This document shows, piece after piece, positions 32,005 to 40,462 of a stretch of DNA of 40,991 nucleotides. Position 1 is the first letter of the stretch, and each line of letters opens with the position of its first letter. Below the pieces are notes generated by a model, which was given only the letters and a program-made list of their open reading frames with translations, had not been told where the DNA came from and searched no databases. Position numbers and translations under genes: made by a program. Origin of the DNA: an uncultured Sphingopyxis sp. (lineage in GTDB: Bacteria; Pseudomonadota; Alphaproteobacteria; Sphingomonadales; Sphingomonadaceae); contig CAKZIN010000091.1 in assembly GCA_936933955.1 (NCBI GenBank), forward strand, positions 1-40,991, written 5' to 3'.

Positions 32005-32894
32005 CGGCTGTTGGCCGTGCCCGCGTCGGCGGGTGGAGGCGGCTGCGGGACGTCGCCGGCATAGGCCGGCTCGACCAGCACCGCGCTGACCGATTCCGGC
32101 AGCGCAAACGGGCGGACGATCGCGCCGTCACTGGTCACTTGCTCGACCCGACCGATGGGCGTGCGTGGCTGATAGAGGCCGCCGGTGCCCGATGCGACGA
32201 TGACGTCGCCGACCCGCAGCGAGACGGTCGCGCTCGCCAGCATGCGTCCGTCGAGAAGCGCATCCCCGCGGCCCTGCACGATCAGCGGCAGGCCATCGGA
32301 AGCACGCCGCGCGGGGACGATGGAACGCGTGTCGGTGATCAGCAGCACCCGCGACACGCTCGGACCTACCTCCAGCGTCCGCCCAAGCACGCCAGCCGCG
32401 CCGCGCACGGGGAGGCCGGGGCGCACCCCGCGATTGCCGCCCACGTCGATCACCGCCTCACGCCGTGTGCTCGTCGCTGACGTGGAGAGCAGCCGGGCGG
32501 AACTGACGGGCCGAACGTCGCCCCGCGCGAGGCCGAGCAGCGCGCGAAGCTCGCGGTTTTCCGCCTCGAGGCCGAGGCCGCGTGCCTGGCGTTCGCGCAG
32601 TACCGCCAGTTCGCGCCGCAACTCGACGTTCTGAGCTCCAGCCCTGAGATAGGCGCCGATACCGCCCCCCGCGCCCGTCGCGGCGTCCTTACCCCCGGCC
32701 ACCGCGCGATTGGGAATGGCGAGCGTTTCGGTCGCGAAAATGCGCAGGCTGGCCAGCAACGGCGGGTCGCGGGTCACCAGGAACGCGATCAGCGCGGCGA
32801 ACACGACTCCGACCAGCGCCACGACATTGGCCGCGAACGCGCTGTAATGCGCGCGCCGCGCATAGGTCTGACGCCCCCGGTTCGGCAGCGCCAT
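32001..32894 (-). CDS. mreC: Rod-shape-determining protein MreC
   Basis: A 297-aa bitopic protein: a short basic N-terminus, a membrane helix (FAANVVALVGVVFAALIAFLV), a coiled coil (LRRELAVLRERQARGLGLEAENRELRALL) and the paired beta domains (VIDVGGNRGVRPGLPV, VLLITDTRSIVPAR, GLYQPRTPIGRVEQV). MreC organises the elongasome in the periplasm. A GAGGAGG ribosome-binding site precedes the ATG. The spacing to mreB is 23 nt. A short Pro-rich tail ends the protein. Confidence 0.95.
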   Translation of the reverse strand: MALPNRGRQTYARRAHYSAFAANVVALVGVVFAALIAFLVTRDPPLLASLRIFATETLAIPNRAVAGGKDAATGAGGGIGAYLRAGAQNVELRRELAVLRERQARGLGLEAENRELRALLGLARGDVRPVSSARLLSTSATSTRREAVIDVGGNRGVRPGLPVRGAAGVLGRTLEVGPSVSRVLLITDTRSIVPARRASDGLPLIVQGRGDALLDGRMLASATVSLRVGDVIVASGTGGLYQPRTPIGRVEQVTSDGAIVRPFALPESVSAVLVEPAYAGDVPQPPPPADAGTANSR

Positions 32895-32917
32895 GGCGCC
32901 CCCTCCTCAATCGCAGG

Positions 32918-33958
32918 TCAGGCCGAGATCAACACCCCGCGATAGAGTTCATCCTCCATCGCGCGGCCCGTCCCGATGGCGACACAGGTCAGCGGATTGT
33001 CCGCAACCGAAACCGGCAGCCCCGTCTCCTCACGCAGCACCATGTCGAGCTCGCGCAGCAGCGCGCCGCCGCCGGTCAGCACGATGCCCTGATCGACGAT
33101 GTCGGCGGCGAGCTCCGGCGGGATATTCTCGAGGACGTTGCGCACGCCCGCGATGATCTGGCTGATCGGTTCGGCCAGCGCGTCGGCGATCTGGCTCTGA
33201 TTGATCTCGATTTCCTTGGGCACGCCGTTGACGAGGTCGCGGCCCTTGATCTGGATGATCTGGCCGCGCCCATCGGCGGGACGCTGGGCGATGCCGAAGT
33301 CCTTCTTGATCCGCTCCGCCGTGGCTTCACCGATGAGAAGGTTGTGGTGGCGACGGACGTAGCTGACGATCGCCTCGTCCATCTTGTCCCCGCCGACGCG
33401 GACCGAGCTCGTGTAGGCGAGTCCGCGCAGCGACAGCACCGCGACCTCCGTGGTGCCGCCGCCGATGTCGACGACCATCGACCCGACCGGTTCGGTCACC
33501 GGCATGTTGGCGCCGATCGCCGCGGCCATCGGCTCTTCGATCAGCAGCGCCTGGCGTGCGCCGGCGTTGATCGCCGCGTCGCGGATCGCGCGCCGCTCAA
33601 CGCTCGTCGAGCCCGACGGCACGCAGATCACGATCTCCGGGTGGCTCCAGGGGGAGGGCTTGCCGCCCGCGACCTTGCGGATGAATTCCTTGATCATCCG
33701 CTCCGCCACGTCGATGTCGGCGATGACGCCGTCGCGCAGCGGGCGGATCGCCTCGATCGTGTCGGGCGTCTTGCCCATCATCATCTTGGCGTCATTGCCG
33801 ACCGCCTTGGTCGTGCGGATGCCGTTCAACGTCTCCACCGCCACCACCGACGGTTCGTCGAGCACGATCCCCTTGCCGCGCACGTAGACCAGCGTGTTCG
33901 CCGTGCCGAGGTCGATCGCCATGTCGTTCGACGAGAATTTGAACAGGCGGGAAAACAT
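32918..33958 (-). CDS. mreB: Rod-shape-determining actin homologue MreB
   Basis: A 346-aa bacterial actin. MAIDLGTANTLVYVRGKGIV is the phosphate-1 loop, and VICVPSGSTSVERRAIRDAA, MVVDIGGGTTEVAVLSL and IVLTGGGALLRELDMVL are the other nucleotide-binding motifs. MreB filaments guide the elongation machinery. Three in-frame starts exist (GTG 33976, ATG 33964, ATG 33958). The last gives the family-typical MFSRLFKFSSND start and length, and none has a clear ribosome-binding site. It leads the operon and is divergent from mutL across about 170 nt. Confidence 0.96.
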   Translation of the reverse strand: MFSRLFKFSSNDMAIDLGTANTLVYVRGKGIVLDEPSVVAVETLNGIRTTKAVGNDAKMMMGKTPDTIEAIRPLRDGVIADIDVAERMIKEFIRKVAGGKPSPWSHPEIVICVPSGSTSVERRAIRDAAINAGARQALLIEEPMAAAIGANMPVTEPVGSMVVDIGGGTTEVAVLSLRGLAYTSSVRVGGDKMDEAIVSYVRRHHNLLIGEATAERIKKDFGIAQRPADGRGQIIQIKGRDLVNGVPKEIEINQSQIADALAEPISQIIAGVRNVLENIPPELAADIVDQGIVLTGGGALLRELDMVLREETGLPVSVADNPLTCVAIGTGRAMEDELYRGVLISA

Positions 33959-34132
33959 GTTCATCGGGACGCTCACACTCCGAACGGTGCGCCGGGCCGA
34001 TGGGCGGCCGTCGCTGACAAAGGGCTCCGCCCGCCTTCGCCGATCACGAAGTTCGCGAGCCCCATCGGGACGTGAGAATGTCGCGGGGAAAGCGGGTCGC
34101 AGCGCCGCCGCGCCTGCGCTAGGAGCATGAAT

Positions 34133-35923
34133 ATGTCAATACGGCGGCTCCCCGAAACGCTCGTCAACCGCATCGCGGCGGGAGAGGTCGTCGAACGCCC
34201 GGCCAGCGCGCTCAAGGAGCTGGTAGAGAACGCCATCGACGCCGGCGCAACACGCATCGCGATCGAGCTCGAATCGGGCGGAATCGACCGCATCGTGGTG
34301 GCCGACGATGGCTGCGGCATCGCCCGCGAAGATTTGCCATTGGCGTTCGAGCGCCACGCCACTTCGAAGCTCCCAGACGAGGCGATCGAGCGCGTCGCAA
34401 CGCTCGGTTTTCGCGGTGAAGCGCTCCCCTCGATCGCCAGCGTCGCGCGGGTGGCCTTCGAAAGCCGCGTCGCGGGCGCGGAGGGCTGGCGCATCCGCAT
34501 CGACAACGGCGCGACGCTGGCAACCGAGCCCGCCGCGCTGCCGCCGGGGAGCCGCGTTACAGTCGAAGCGCTGTTCGAACGCATCCCCGCGCGGCGCAAG
34601 TTCCTGCGCAGCCCGCGCTCGGAATACGCCGCAGCGCTCGACGTGGTGCGGCGGCTGGCGATGGCCCGGCCCGACGTCGGCTTCACGCTGACCCACGACG
34701 GCCGCCGCTCGCTCGCGGTCCCGCCGGGGCAGGACCGGCCGCAGCGGGTCGCCGCTCTGATCGACCGCGCTCTCGTCCAGGACGGGCTGACCATCGACGC
34801 CGAGCGGGAGGGGTTCGTGCTCGGCGGAATCGCGGGGTTGCCGACATTCCATCGCGGGATCGCGGATCACCAGTATCTGTTCGTCAACGGTCGCCCGGTG
34901 CGCGACAAGCTGCTCGTCGGCGCGGTGCGCGGCGCCTATGCCGGGCTGATGGCGCGCGACCGGCACGCGGTGCTGGCGCTGTTCCTCGACGTTCCTCCCA
35001 CGGAGGTCGACGTCAACGTCCACCCTGCCAAGACCGAGGTGCGCTTTCGCGATCCCCAATTCGTGCGGGGGCTGATCGTCGGCTCGCTCCGCCGCGCGAT
35101 CGAGGCCGCCGGCCACCGCAGCGCGCAACCACCCGACGCGGGCGCGATGGCCGCGTGGCAGAGGGAGGGCGAAGGGGTGGACCTCACGCCTTCGCCTTCG
35201 CCCGCCACCGCTGACTACGGCTGGGCTGCGCCGCACCCCGCCGACGCGATGCTGCGTGAAGCACCGCGCACCTTCGACAGCTTTACCGCGCTCGCTCCCG
35301 TCGCAGCGCGGGCGGAGGTGGCCGCCGAACCCGTGCCGACCGGGGCTCCGCTCGGCGTCGCGCGGGGCCAGGTCGCCGCGACCTACATCGTTGCCGAGGC
35401 GGACGATGGGCTGGTCATCGTCGACCAGCACGCCGCGCACGAAAGGCTGGTGCTCGAACGCCTACGCGCCGGGGCCGCAGGGCAGGGGGTCGCATCGCAG
35501 CGCCTGCTGCTCGCGGACGTCGTCGAACTGGACGAGCCCGCGTGCGACCGCCTCTCCGCCGCGGGCGAAACGCTGGCGGCGATGGGGCTGGAGCTCGAAC
35601 GCTTCGGGCCGACCGCGATGTTGGTGCGCGCCACGCCCGCTCCGCTCGGCACCCCCGACACGCGACGGTTGTTGGAGGACATCGCCGACGACCTCTCCGG
35701 GTTGGGTGAGGCGCTGGCGCTCTCCGACCGGTTGGAGCACATCGCCGCGACGATGGCCTGCCACGGCAGCGTCCGCGCGGGCCGCATCCTCTCCGTCGCC
35801 GAAATGAACGCGCTGCTGCGGGAGATGGAGGCGACGCCGCACTCCGGCCAGTGCAACCACGGGCGTCCGACTTGGGTCAAACTCGCGCACGGCGACATCG
35901 AAAAGCTGTTCGGGCGGCGTTGA
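34133..35923 (+). CDS. mutL: DNA mismatch repair protein MutL
   Basis: A 596-aa GHKL ATPase. The N-terminal motifs RIAAGEVVERPASALKELVENAIDAGAT, VADDGCGI and TLGFRGEALPSIASV are complete. The C-terminal domain has the DQHAAHERLVLE endonuclease motif (from about residue 431), ACHGSVRAG, and QCNHGRPT close to the end. This is the nicking-type MutL of organisms without MutH. AGGAG at 34121-34125 sits 7 nt before ATG 34133 but only 1 nt before ATG 34127, so the later start is chosen. The linker between the two domains is short and Ala/Pro-rich. Confidence 0.96.
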   Translation: MSIRRLPETLVNRIAAGEVVERPASALKELVENAIDAGATRIAIELESGGIDRIVVADDGCGIAREDLPLAFERHATSKLPDEAIERVATLGFRGEALPSIASVARVAFESRVAGAEGWRIRIDNGATLATEPAALPPGSRVTVEALFERIPARRKFLRSPRSEYAAALDVVRRLAMARPDVGFTLTHDGRRSLAVPPGQDRPQRVAALIDRALVQDGLTIDAEREGFVLGGIAGLPTFHRGIADHQYLFVNGRPVRDKLLVGAVRGAYAGLMARDRHAVLALFLDVPPTEVDVNVHPAKTEVRFRDPQFVRGLIVGSLRRAIEAAGHRSAQPPDAGAMAAWQREGEGVDLTPSPSPATADYGWAAPHPADAMLREAPRTFDSFTALAPVAARAEVAAEPVPTGAPLGVARGQVAATYIVAEADDGLVIVDQHAAHERLVLERLRAGAAGQGVASQRLLLADVVELDEPACDRLSAAGETLAAMGLELERFGPTAMLVRATPAPLGTPDTRRLLEDIADDLSGLGEALALSDRLEHIAATMACHGSVRAGRILSVAEMNALLREMEATPHSGQCNHGRPTWVKLAHGDIEKLFGRR

Positions 35924-35981
35924 CCTAGCCACATCGCGAGGCCCTCGCTAAGGGCACGCTCCCCCCTCACAGGAGCATATC

Positions 35982-37082
35982 ATGGGTTTCCGCTGCGGCA
36001 TCGTCGGCCTTCCCAACGTCGGCAAATCGACGCTGTTCAACGCGCTGACGGAGACGCAGGCGGCGCAGGCGGCGAACTATCCCTTCTGCACGATCGAGCC
36101 CAACGTTGGCCAGGTTGCCGTACCCGATCCGCGGCTCGACGCACTGGCCGAGATCGCGGGCTCGCAAAAGATCATCCCGACGCAACTCGGCTTCGTCGAC
36201 ATCGCCGGGCTGGTGCGTGGCGCATCCAAGGGTGAGGGGCTCGGCAACCAGTTCCTCGGCAACATCCGCGAGGTCGACGCGATCGTCCACGTTCTGCGTT
36301 GCTTCGAGGACGACGACATTCAGCACGTCGACAACCGCGTCGATCCGATCGCAGACGCGGAGACAGTCGAGACCGAACTCCTGCTCGCCGACCTCGAGAG
36401 CCTGGAGAAGCGCGTCCCCGCCTTCGCCAAAAAGGCCACCGGCGGCGACAAGGAGGCAAAGATCGCCGCGACGGTGCTCGGCCGCGCGCTCGATCTGCTG
36501 CGCGAGGGAAAGCCCGCGCGACTCACCGAAGCGCGCGACGAAGAGGAACGTCGCGTGCTCGATCAGGCGCAGCTGCTGACGTCGAAGCCGGTCCTCTACG
36601 TCTGCAACGTCGAGGAGGCGTCGGCAGGGGAGGGCAATGCTTTCTCGACGCGGGTGATGGAACGTGCTGCGGCCGAGGGGGCCAAGGCGGTCGTCGTCTC
36701 CGCTGCGATCGAGGCCGAGCTGGTCGCGATGGACCCCGCCGACCGCATGGAATATCTCGAGGGTTTAGGGCTTTCCGAGACGGGGCTGTCACGCGTCATC
36801 AGGGCTGGCTACGACCTTCTGCACCTGAACACCTTCTTCACCGTCGGCCCGAAAGAGGCGCGGGCGTGGACGGTGCCGGTCGGCGCCAAGGCACCCGAGG
36901 CGGCGGGCACGATCCACTCCGACATGCAGCGGGGCTTCATCCGCGCGGAAACGATCGCCTACGACGACTTCCTCGCCTGCAAGGGCGAAGCAGGCGCGCG
37001 CGATGCGGGCAAGCTACGTGCGGAGGGCAAGGAATATCCGGTGCGCGACGGCGACGTCATGCACTTCCGCTTCAACGTTTGA
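35982..37082 (+). CDS. ychF: Ribosome-associated ATPase/GTPase YchF
   Basis: A 366-aa Obg-related P-loop protein. Walker A is GLPNVGKSTLFNAL (residues 9-22), followed by NYPFCTIEPNVG and FVDIAGLVRGASKGEGLGNQFL. The G4 position reads CNVEE instead of NKxD, the change that gives YchF its ATP preference. A coiled coil and a C-terminal TGS domain (TFFTVGPKEARAWTV, YPVRDGDVMHFRFNV) complete it. AGGAG lies 6 nt before the ATG. It is 58 nt after mutL. Confidence 0.97.
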   Translation: MGFRCGIVGLPNVGKSTLFNALTETQAAQAANYPFCTIEPNVGQVAVPDPRLDALAEIAGSQKIIPTQLGFVDIAGLVRGASKGEGLGNQFLGNIREVDAIVHVLRCFEDDDIQHVDNRVDPIADAETVETELLLADLESLEKRVPAFAKKATGGDKEAKIAATVLGRALDLLREGKPARLTEARDEEERRVLDQAQLLTSKPVLYVCNVEEASAGEGNAFSTRVMERAAAEGAKAVVVSAAIEAELVAMDPADRMEYLEGLGLSETGLSRVIRAGYDLLHLNTFFTVGPKEARAWTVPVGAKAPEAAGTIHSDMQRGFIRAETIAYDDFLACKGEAGARDAGKLRAEGKEYPVRDGDVMHFRFNV

Positions 37083-37100
37083 GCTTCGGGACCACGTCGG

Positions 37101-37307
37101 CCCGGACTTGATCCGGGCCCAGGCTGTTTCTTCGCGAGGCCGGGGGAAGCCCAGCCCCGGATCAAGTCCGGGGCGACGTATTGGATTGCGTGGGTTCCAC
37201 CGTCATTGCGAGGAGCGCAGCGACGAAGCAATCCAGCGCGCAACGCCGGCGGCGAACCGAGGCAGCGCGCCCGCGCGACAGGATCACCTCGCGTCGCTCG
37301 CAATGAC
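37101..37307. repeat. REP-like palindromes, first cluster (ychF-phoD gap)
   Basis: The 304-nt gap between ychF and the phosphatase gene holds no gene but two kinds of inverted repeat. A 17-nt imperfect palindrome, CCCGGACTTGATCCGGG (37101-37117), recurs as its exact reverse complement at 37156-37172. Further on, GTCATTGCGAGGAGCGCAGC (from 37202) is mirrored by GTCGCTCGCAATGAC (37293-37307). These resemble dispersed REP/BIME-type intergenic elements. The arrangement can fold into large hairpins that might protect or terminate the ychF transcript. Confidence 0.8.
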
Positions 37308-37386
37308 GAGCGGATGACCCCGGTGACGACCGCCACCGGCTCGGCTACATCACGCGACGTCACGCCCCCTGACGCAAGGACGCCCG

Positions 37387-38952
37387 ATGCTCGACCGCCG
37401 CATGTTCCTCTCCGCCGCCGGCGCCGGGCTAATTGCGGCGCCCGCGATCCTTCGCGCGCAGTCGCAGTTTCGGAGCTTTCCGTTCAGTCTCGGCATCGCC
37501 TCGGGCGATCCGTCGACCGACGGGTTCGTGCTGTGGACGCGGCTCGCGCCGGATCCTGACGATCGCCATGGTGGCATGGGCATGGCGCCGATGGACGTCG
37601 AGTGGGAGGTCGCCACCGACGACCGCTTCGCTCAAGTCGTGAAAAAGGGAACCGCGGTCGCCCGGCCCGAAGTCGGCCATAGCGTTCACGTCATCGTCGA
37701 CGGCTTGCAGCCCGATCGGCCCTATTTCTACCGCTTCACCGCAGGGGGCGAGCGCAGCTTCCGCGGTCGCGCGCGTACCCTCCCGCTCGCCAATGCCGTG
37801 ATTGAGCGGCTGCGGTTCGCGGTAGCGGGGTGCCAGAATTACGAGGACGGCTATTTCACCGCCTGGCGCCATATGGCGCGCGATGAAGAGCTGGGCTTCG
37901 TCTACCACTATGGCGACTACATTTACGAGTATCGCGGCTCGCCGACGCGCTCCAATTACTTCACCGGGGGGCTGACGGTTCCCGTGCGTCAGCACGACGG
38001 ACAGGACGCGTTCGATCTCGCCGATTATCGCCAGCGCTATGCGCAATACAAGCGCGACCCCGACCTGCAGCGCGCCCACGCCGCGCACACTTTCCTGATG
38101 AGCTACGACGACCATGAGGTCGCGAACAATTGGGTGCAGGACATCGAGGACGATGCGCCGCGCGACCTGTTCCGCCTGCGTCGTGCCGCCGCGCTGCAGG
38201 CGTGGTGGGAGCATATGCCGCTGCGCGCGTCGCCGCTGGCCGTCATCCAAGGGGGCACGATGTATCGCGGGTTTCGCTGGGGCACGCTGGCTGAGCTGGC
38301 GGTGCTCGACACGCGGCTGTTCCGGTCGGACCAGCCCTGCGACGATGGCTTCAAGCCGCTTTGCGATGGCGTGCGCGATCCGCAAGCGACGGTGCTCGGC
38401 GCGGAACAGGAGCGCTGGCTCGACCGCGCGCTGGGGACGCGCGACACGCGCTGGGTTGGCATCGCCCAACAGATCATGGCGATGAGCCTCGACCGCCGCC
38501 GCCGCACCGAGGAGCCGACGCGCATCGGCAATATGGACAGCTGGGCGGGCTACGAGGTGCCGCGCCAGCGCCTGCTCGCCGGCCTCGCGCGGCGCGGCAA
38601 CGCGGTGGTGCTGACCGGCGACGAGCATCAGAACTTTGCGGGCGACCTCGTCCATCGCGACCGCGTGGTGGCGAGCGAGTTCGTCGCGACCTCGATCAGC
38701 TCCGGCGGCGACGGCAGCGACCTTCGGCCGGGCAGCGAGCAGTTCATGGCGTTCAATCCCGAGCTCAAGTTCGTCAACGACCAGCGCGGCTATGTCGTGT
38801 GCGACGTCACCGCCGACCGCTGGGGCGTCGACTTCATGACGATCGACCGCGTCTCTCGCCCCGACGCCCGCCTCAACCGCCGCGCGCGGGCGGAGGTCGC
38901 GTATGGGACGCCGGGGCTGCGGATGGCCGATACGACGTCGGTGCCGGTGTGA
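37387..38952 (+). CDS. phoD: PhoD-type alkaline phosphatase/phosphodiesterase, Tat-exported
   Basis: A 521-aa protein. The N-terminus MLDRRMFLSAAGAGLIAAPA is a twin-arginine signal (DRRMFL). After it come a PhoD N-terminal domain (FPFSLGIASGDPSTDGFVLWTRLAPDP) and the metallophosphatase core (VAGCQNYEDGYFTAWRHMA, YHYGDYIYEYRG, SYDDHEVANNW, VLTGDEHQNFAGDLV). These Asp/His/Tyr residues bind Ca/Fe in PhoD. It should hydrolyse phosphate mono- or diesters in the periplasm. AAGGA lies just before the ATG. It stands alone, flanked on both sides by REP-like repeats, and no Pho box was recognised. Confidence 0.92.
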   Translation: MLDRRMFLSAAGAGLIAAPAILRAQSQFRSFPFSLGIASGDPSTDGFVLWTRLAPDPDDRHGGMGMAPMDVEWEVATDDRFAQVVKKGTAVARPEVGHSVHVIVDGLQPDRPYFYRFTAGGERSFRGRARTLPLANAVIERLRFAVAGCQNYEDGYFTAWRHMARDEELGFVYHYGDYIYEYRGSPTRSNYFTGGLTVPVRQHDGQDAFDLADYRQRYAQYKRDPDLQRAHAAHTFLMSYDDHEVANNWVQDIEDDAPRDLFRLRRAAALQAWWEHMPLRASPLAVIQGGTMYRGFRWGTLAELAVLDTRLFRSDQPCDDGFKPLCDGVRDPQATVLGAEQERWLDRALGTRDTRWVGIAQQIMAMSLDRRRRTEEPTRIGNMDSWAGYEVPRQRLLAGLARRGNAVVLTGDEHQNFAGDLVHRDRVVASEFVATSISSGGDGSDLRPGSEQFMAFNPELKFVNDQRGYVVCDVTADRWGVDFMTIDRVSRPDARLNRRARAEVAYGTPGLRMADTTSVPV

Positions 38953-38975
38953 ACGCCACCTTTCCAGCACTGTCG

Positions 38976-39060
38976 CCCCGGACCTGATCCGGGGTCGGGC
39001 TTGCTCGGTCGAGGAGGGGGGTAGGTAGGCAAGGACGCCCTGTCCCGGATCGAGTCCGGG
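38976..39060. repeat. REP-like palindromes, second cluster (phoD-pth gap)
   Basis: CCCCGGACCTGATCCGGGG (38976-38994) and, inverted, CCCGGATCGAGTCCGGG (39044-39060) are variants of the palindrome found before phoD. The pair lies between the convergent phoD and pth genes, about 50 nt apart, as in the first cluster, and may act as a bidirectional 3'-end structure. Confidence 0.78.
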
Positions 39061-39085
39061 AAGACCACCGTGACGAAGCGAAAAC

Positions 39086-39643
39086 CTACCTCGCGAGGTC
39101 GCTCATGAAGCGCGCCTCGTCGCCCGCGGCAAGCGTTGGCGCTTCCCGCGCCAGCGCGCCGAGCAGGTCGCTGAGGTCGTCCATCTCCGCCTTCGCGAAG
39201 TTGCCGAGCACGTACCCTGTCACGCGGTCCTTGTGACCCGGATGGCCGATGCCGAGCCGCACCCGGCGGAAATCCTCGCCGACATGTGCGATCATCGAGC
39301 GGATACCGTTATGACCCGCCGCGCCGCCGCCGCGCTTCACCTTCACCCGAAACGGCGCAAGGTCGAGCTCGTCGTAGAAAACGGTGATGTCGCTCGCATC
39401 GAGCTTGTAGAAATCGAGCGCTGCGCGAACGCTTGCGCCGCTATCGTTCATGAAGGTCTGCGGTTTCAGCAGCAGGACCCGTTCGTGGCCGATGCGCCCG
39501 TCGGCGATCAACCCCTTTTGCTTCTTGGTCCAGGGCGAAAAGCCGTGCACTTCGGCAACGGCGTCCGCCGCCATGAAGCCGATATTGTGCCGGTGCAGCG
39601 CATATTGCGCGCCCGGATTACCGAGGCCGACCCATAATTGCAT
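39086..39643 (-). CDS. pth: Peptidyl-tRNA hydrolase
   Basis: A 185-aa enzyme that frees tRNA from prematurely released peptidyl-tRNA. The N-terminal LWVGLGNPGAQYALHRHNIGF carries the catalytic His, LLLKPQTFMNDSGASVR follows, and YDELDLAPFRVKVKRGGGAAGHNGIRS contains the conserved Asp and substrate-binding Asn. ATG 39643 (MQLWVGLGN) is preferred over an in-frame GTG at 39652. It lies 60 nt downstream of rplY, the usual alphaproteobacterial arrangement. Confidence 0.95.
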   Translation of the reverse strand: MQLWVGLGNPGAQYALHRHNIGFMAADAVAEVHGFSPWTKKQKGLIADGRIGHERVLLLKPQTFMNDSGASVRAALDFYKLDASDITVFYDELDLAPFRVKVKRGGGAAGHNGIRSMIAHVGEDFRRVRLGIGHPGHKDRVTGYVLGNFAKAEMDDLSDLLGALAREAPTLAAGDEARFMSDLAR

Positions 39644-39703
39644 GGCGCTCACCCGGCGTGAGGGCAGGGCGGCGAGCCTGTCGCCCGCCGCCCCGCATCA
39701 TCA

Positions 39704-40339
39704 TCAGGCGTCGGCTGCGGGCGCTTCGCCCTCGCCTTCGGCGGTGCCGCCTTCACTCGACTTGAGCGCCGACGGGGCGACGATCGTCGCGATGGTGAAG
39801 TCGCGATCGGTGATCGTCGGCTGCGCACCGTCCGGCAGCTTCACCGACGACACGTGGATCGATTCACCGACGTCGAACCCGGTCACGTCGACCTCGATCG
39901 ATTCCGGCATGTTGTCCGCGGCGACGACCATTTCGATCTCGTGCCGAACGATGTTGAGCACGCCACCCTTCTTGAGACCCGGCGACGCATCCTCGTTGAC
40001 GAAGGCCACGGGGACGTTGACGGTCACCTTGGCATCCTTGGCGATGCGCAGGAAGTCGACGTGCAGCGGGCGGTCGGTGACGGGATCGAACGCCACGTCC
40101 TTTGCCAGCGTCGTGGTCGCCGCGCCGCCTTCACCCACGCTGACGTCGACCGTCGCGTTGAAGAAGTGGCCGGTCATCAGCGCCTTCACCAGCGCCTTTT
40201 CCTCGACGTGGATGGGGGTCGGCTCTTCGTTGTTGCCGTAGATCACGGCGGGCACGCGGCCCTGACGACGCAGTTCGCGGGAGGCTCCCTTGCCTGCCCG
40301 CTCGCGCCGTTCGGCCGACAGCGTCAGCTGTTCGCTCAT
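39704..40339 (-). CDS. rplY: 50S ribosomal protein L25 (general stress protein Ctc type)
   Basis: A 211-aa protein. The N-terminal L25 domain (LSAERRERAGKGASRELRRQGRVPAVIYG) binds 5S rRNA, and a C-terminal TL5/Ctc beta domain (VTVNVPVAFVNEDASPGLKKGGVLNIV, ESIEVDVTGFDVGESIHVSSVKLPDGA) follows. An acidic Gly/Glu/Ala-rich tail ends it. TAGGA lies before the ATG. It is probably co-transcribed with pth. The 123-nt gap to the next gene upstream should hold its promoter, but none was clear. Confidence 0.96.
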   Translation of the reverse strand: MSEQLTLSAERRERAGKGASRELRRQGRVPAVIYGNNEEPTPIHVEEKALVKALMTGHFFNATVDVSVGEGGAATTTLAKDVAFDPVTDRPLHVDFLRIAKDAKVTVNVPVAFVNEDASPGLKKGGVLNIVRHEIEMVVAADNMPESIEVDVTGFDVGESIHVSSVKLPDGAQPTITDRDFTIATIVAPSALKSSEGGTAEGEGEAPAADA

Positions 40340-40462
40340 GGTCGCAATTCCTAAACTAAAGTGCAGTTGACCGCGGCGCCGACGCCTCCAGGGATGACCA
40401 TCGGTCGCGCGAAGCGGCGCGCTTAGCCGCGAGCCGCCGAAAAAGCAACGTCGCGAGCCGCC

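Noticed and set aside
37101..37307. CRISPR-like repeats
   Set aside because: Only a few copies, in inverted orientation, palindromic and unevenly spaced; no spacers or cas genes.
37429..38970. A 513-codon reverse open frame opposite phoD
   Set aside because: No domain signature; phoD on the other strand has a Tat signal and complete metal-binding motifs.
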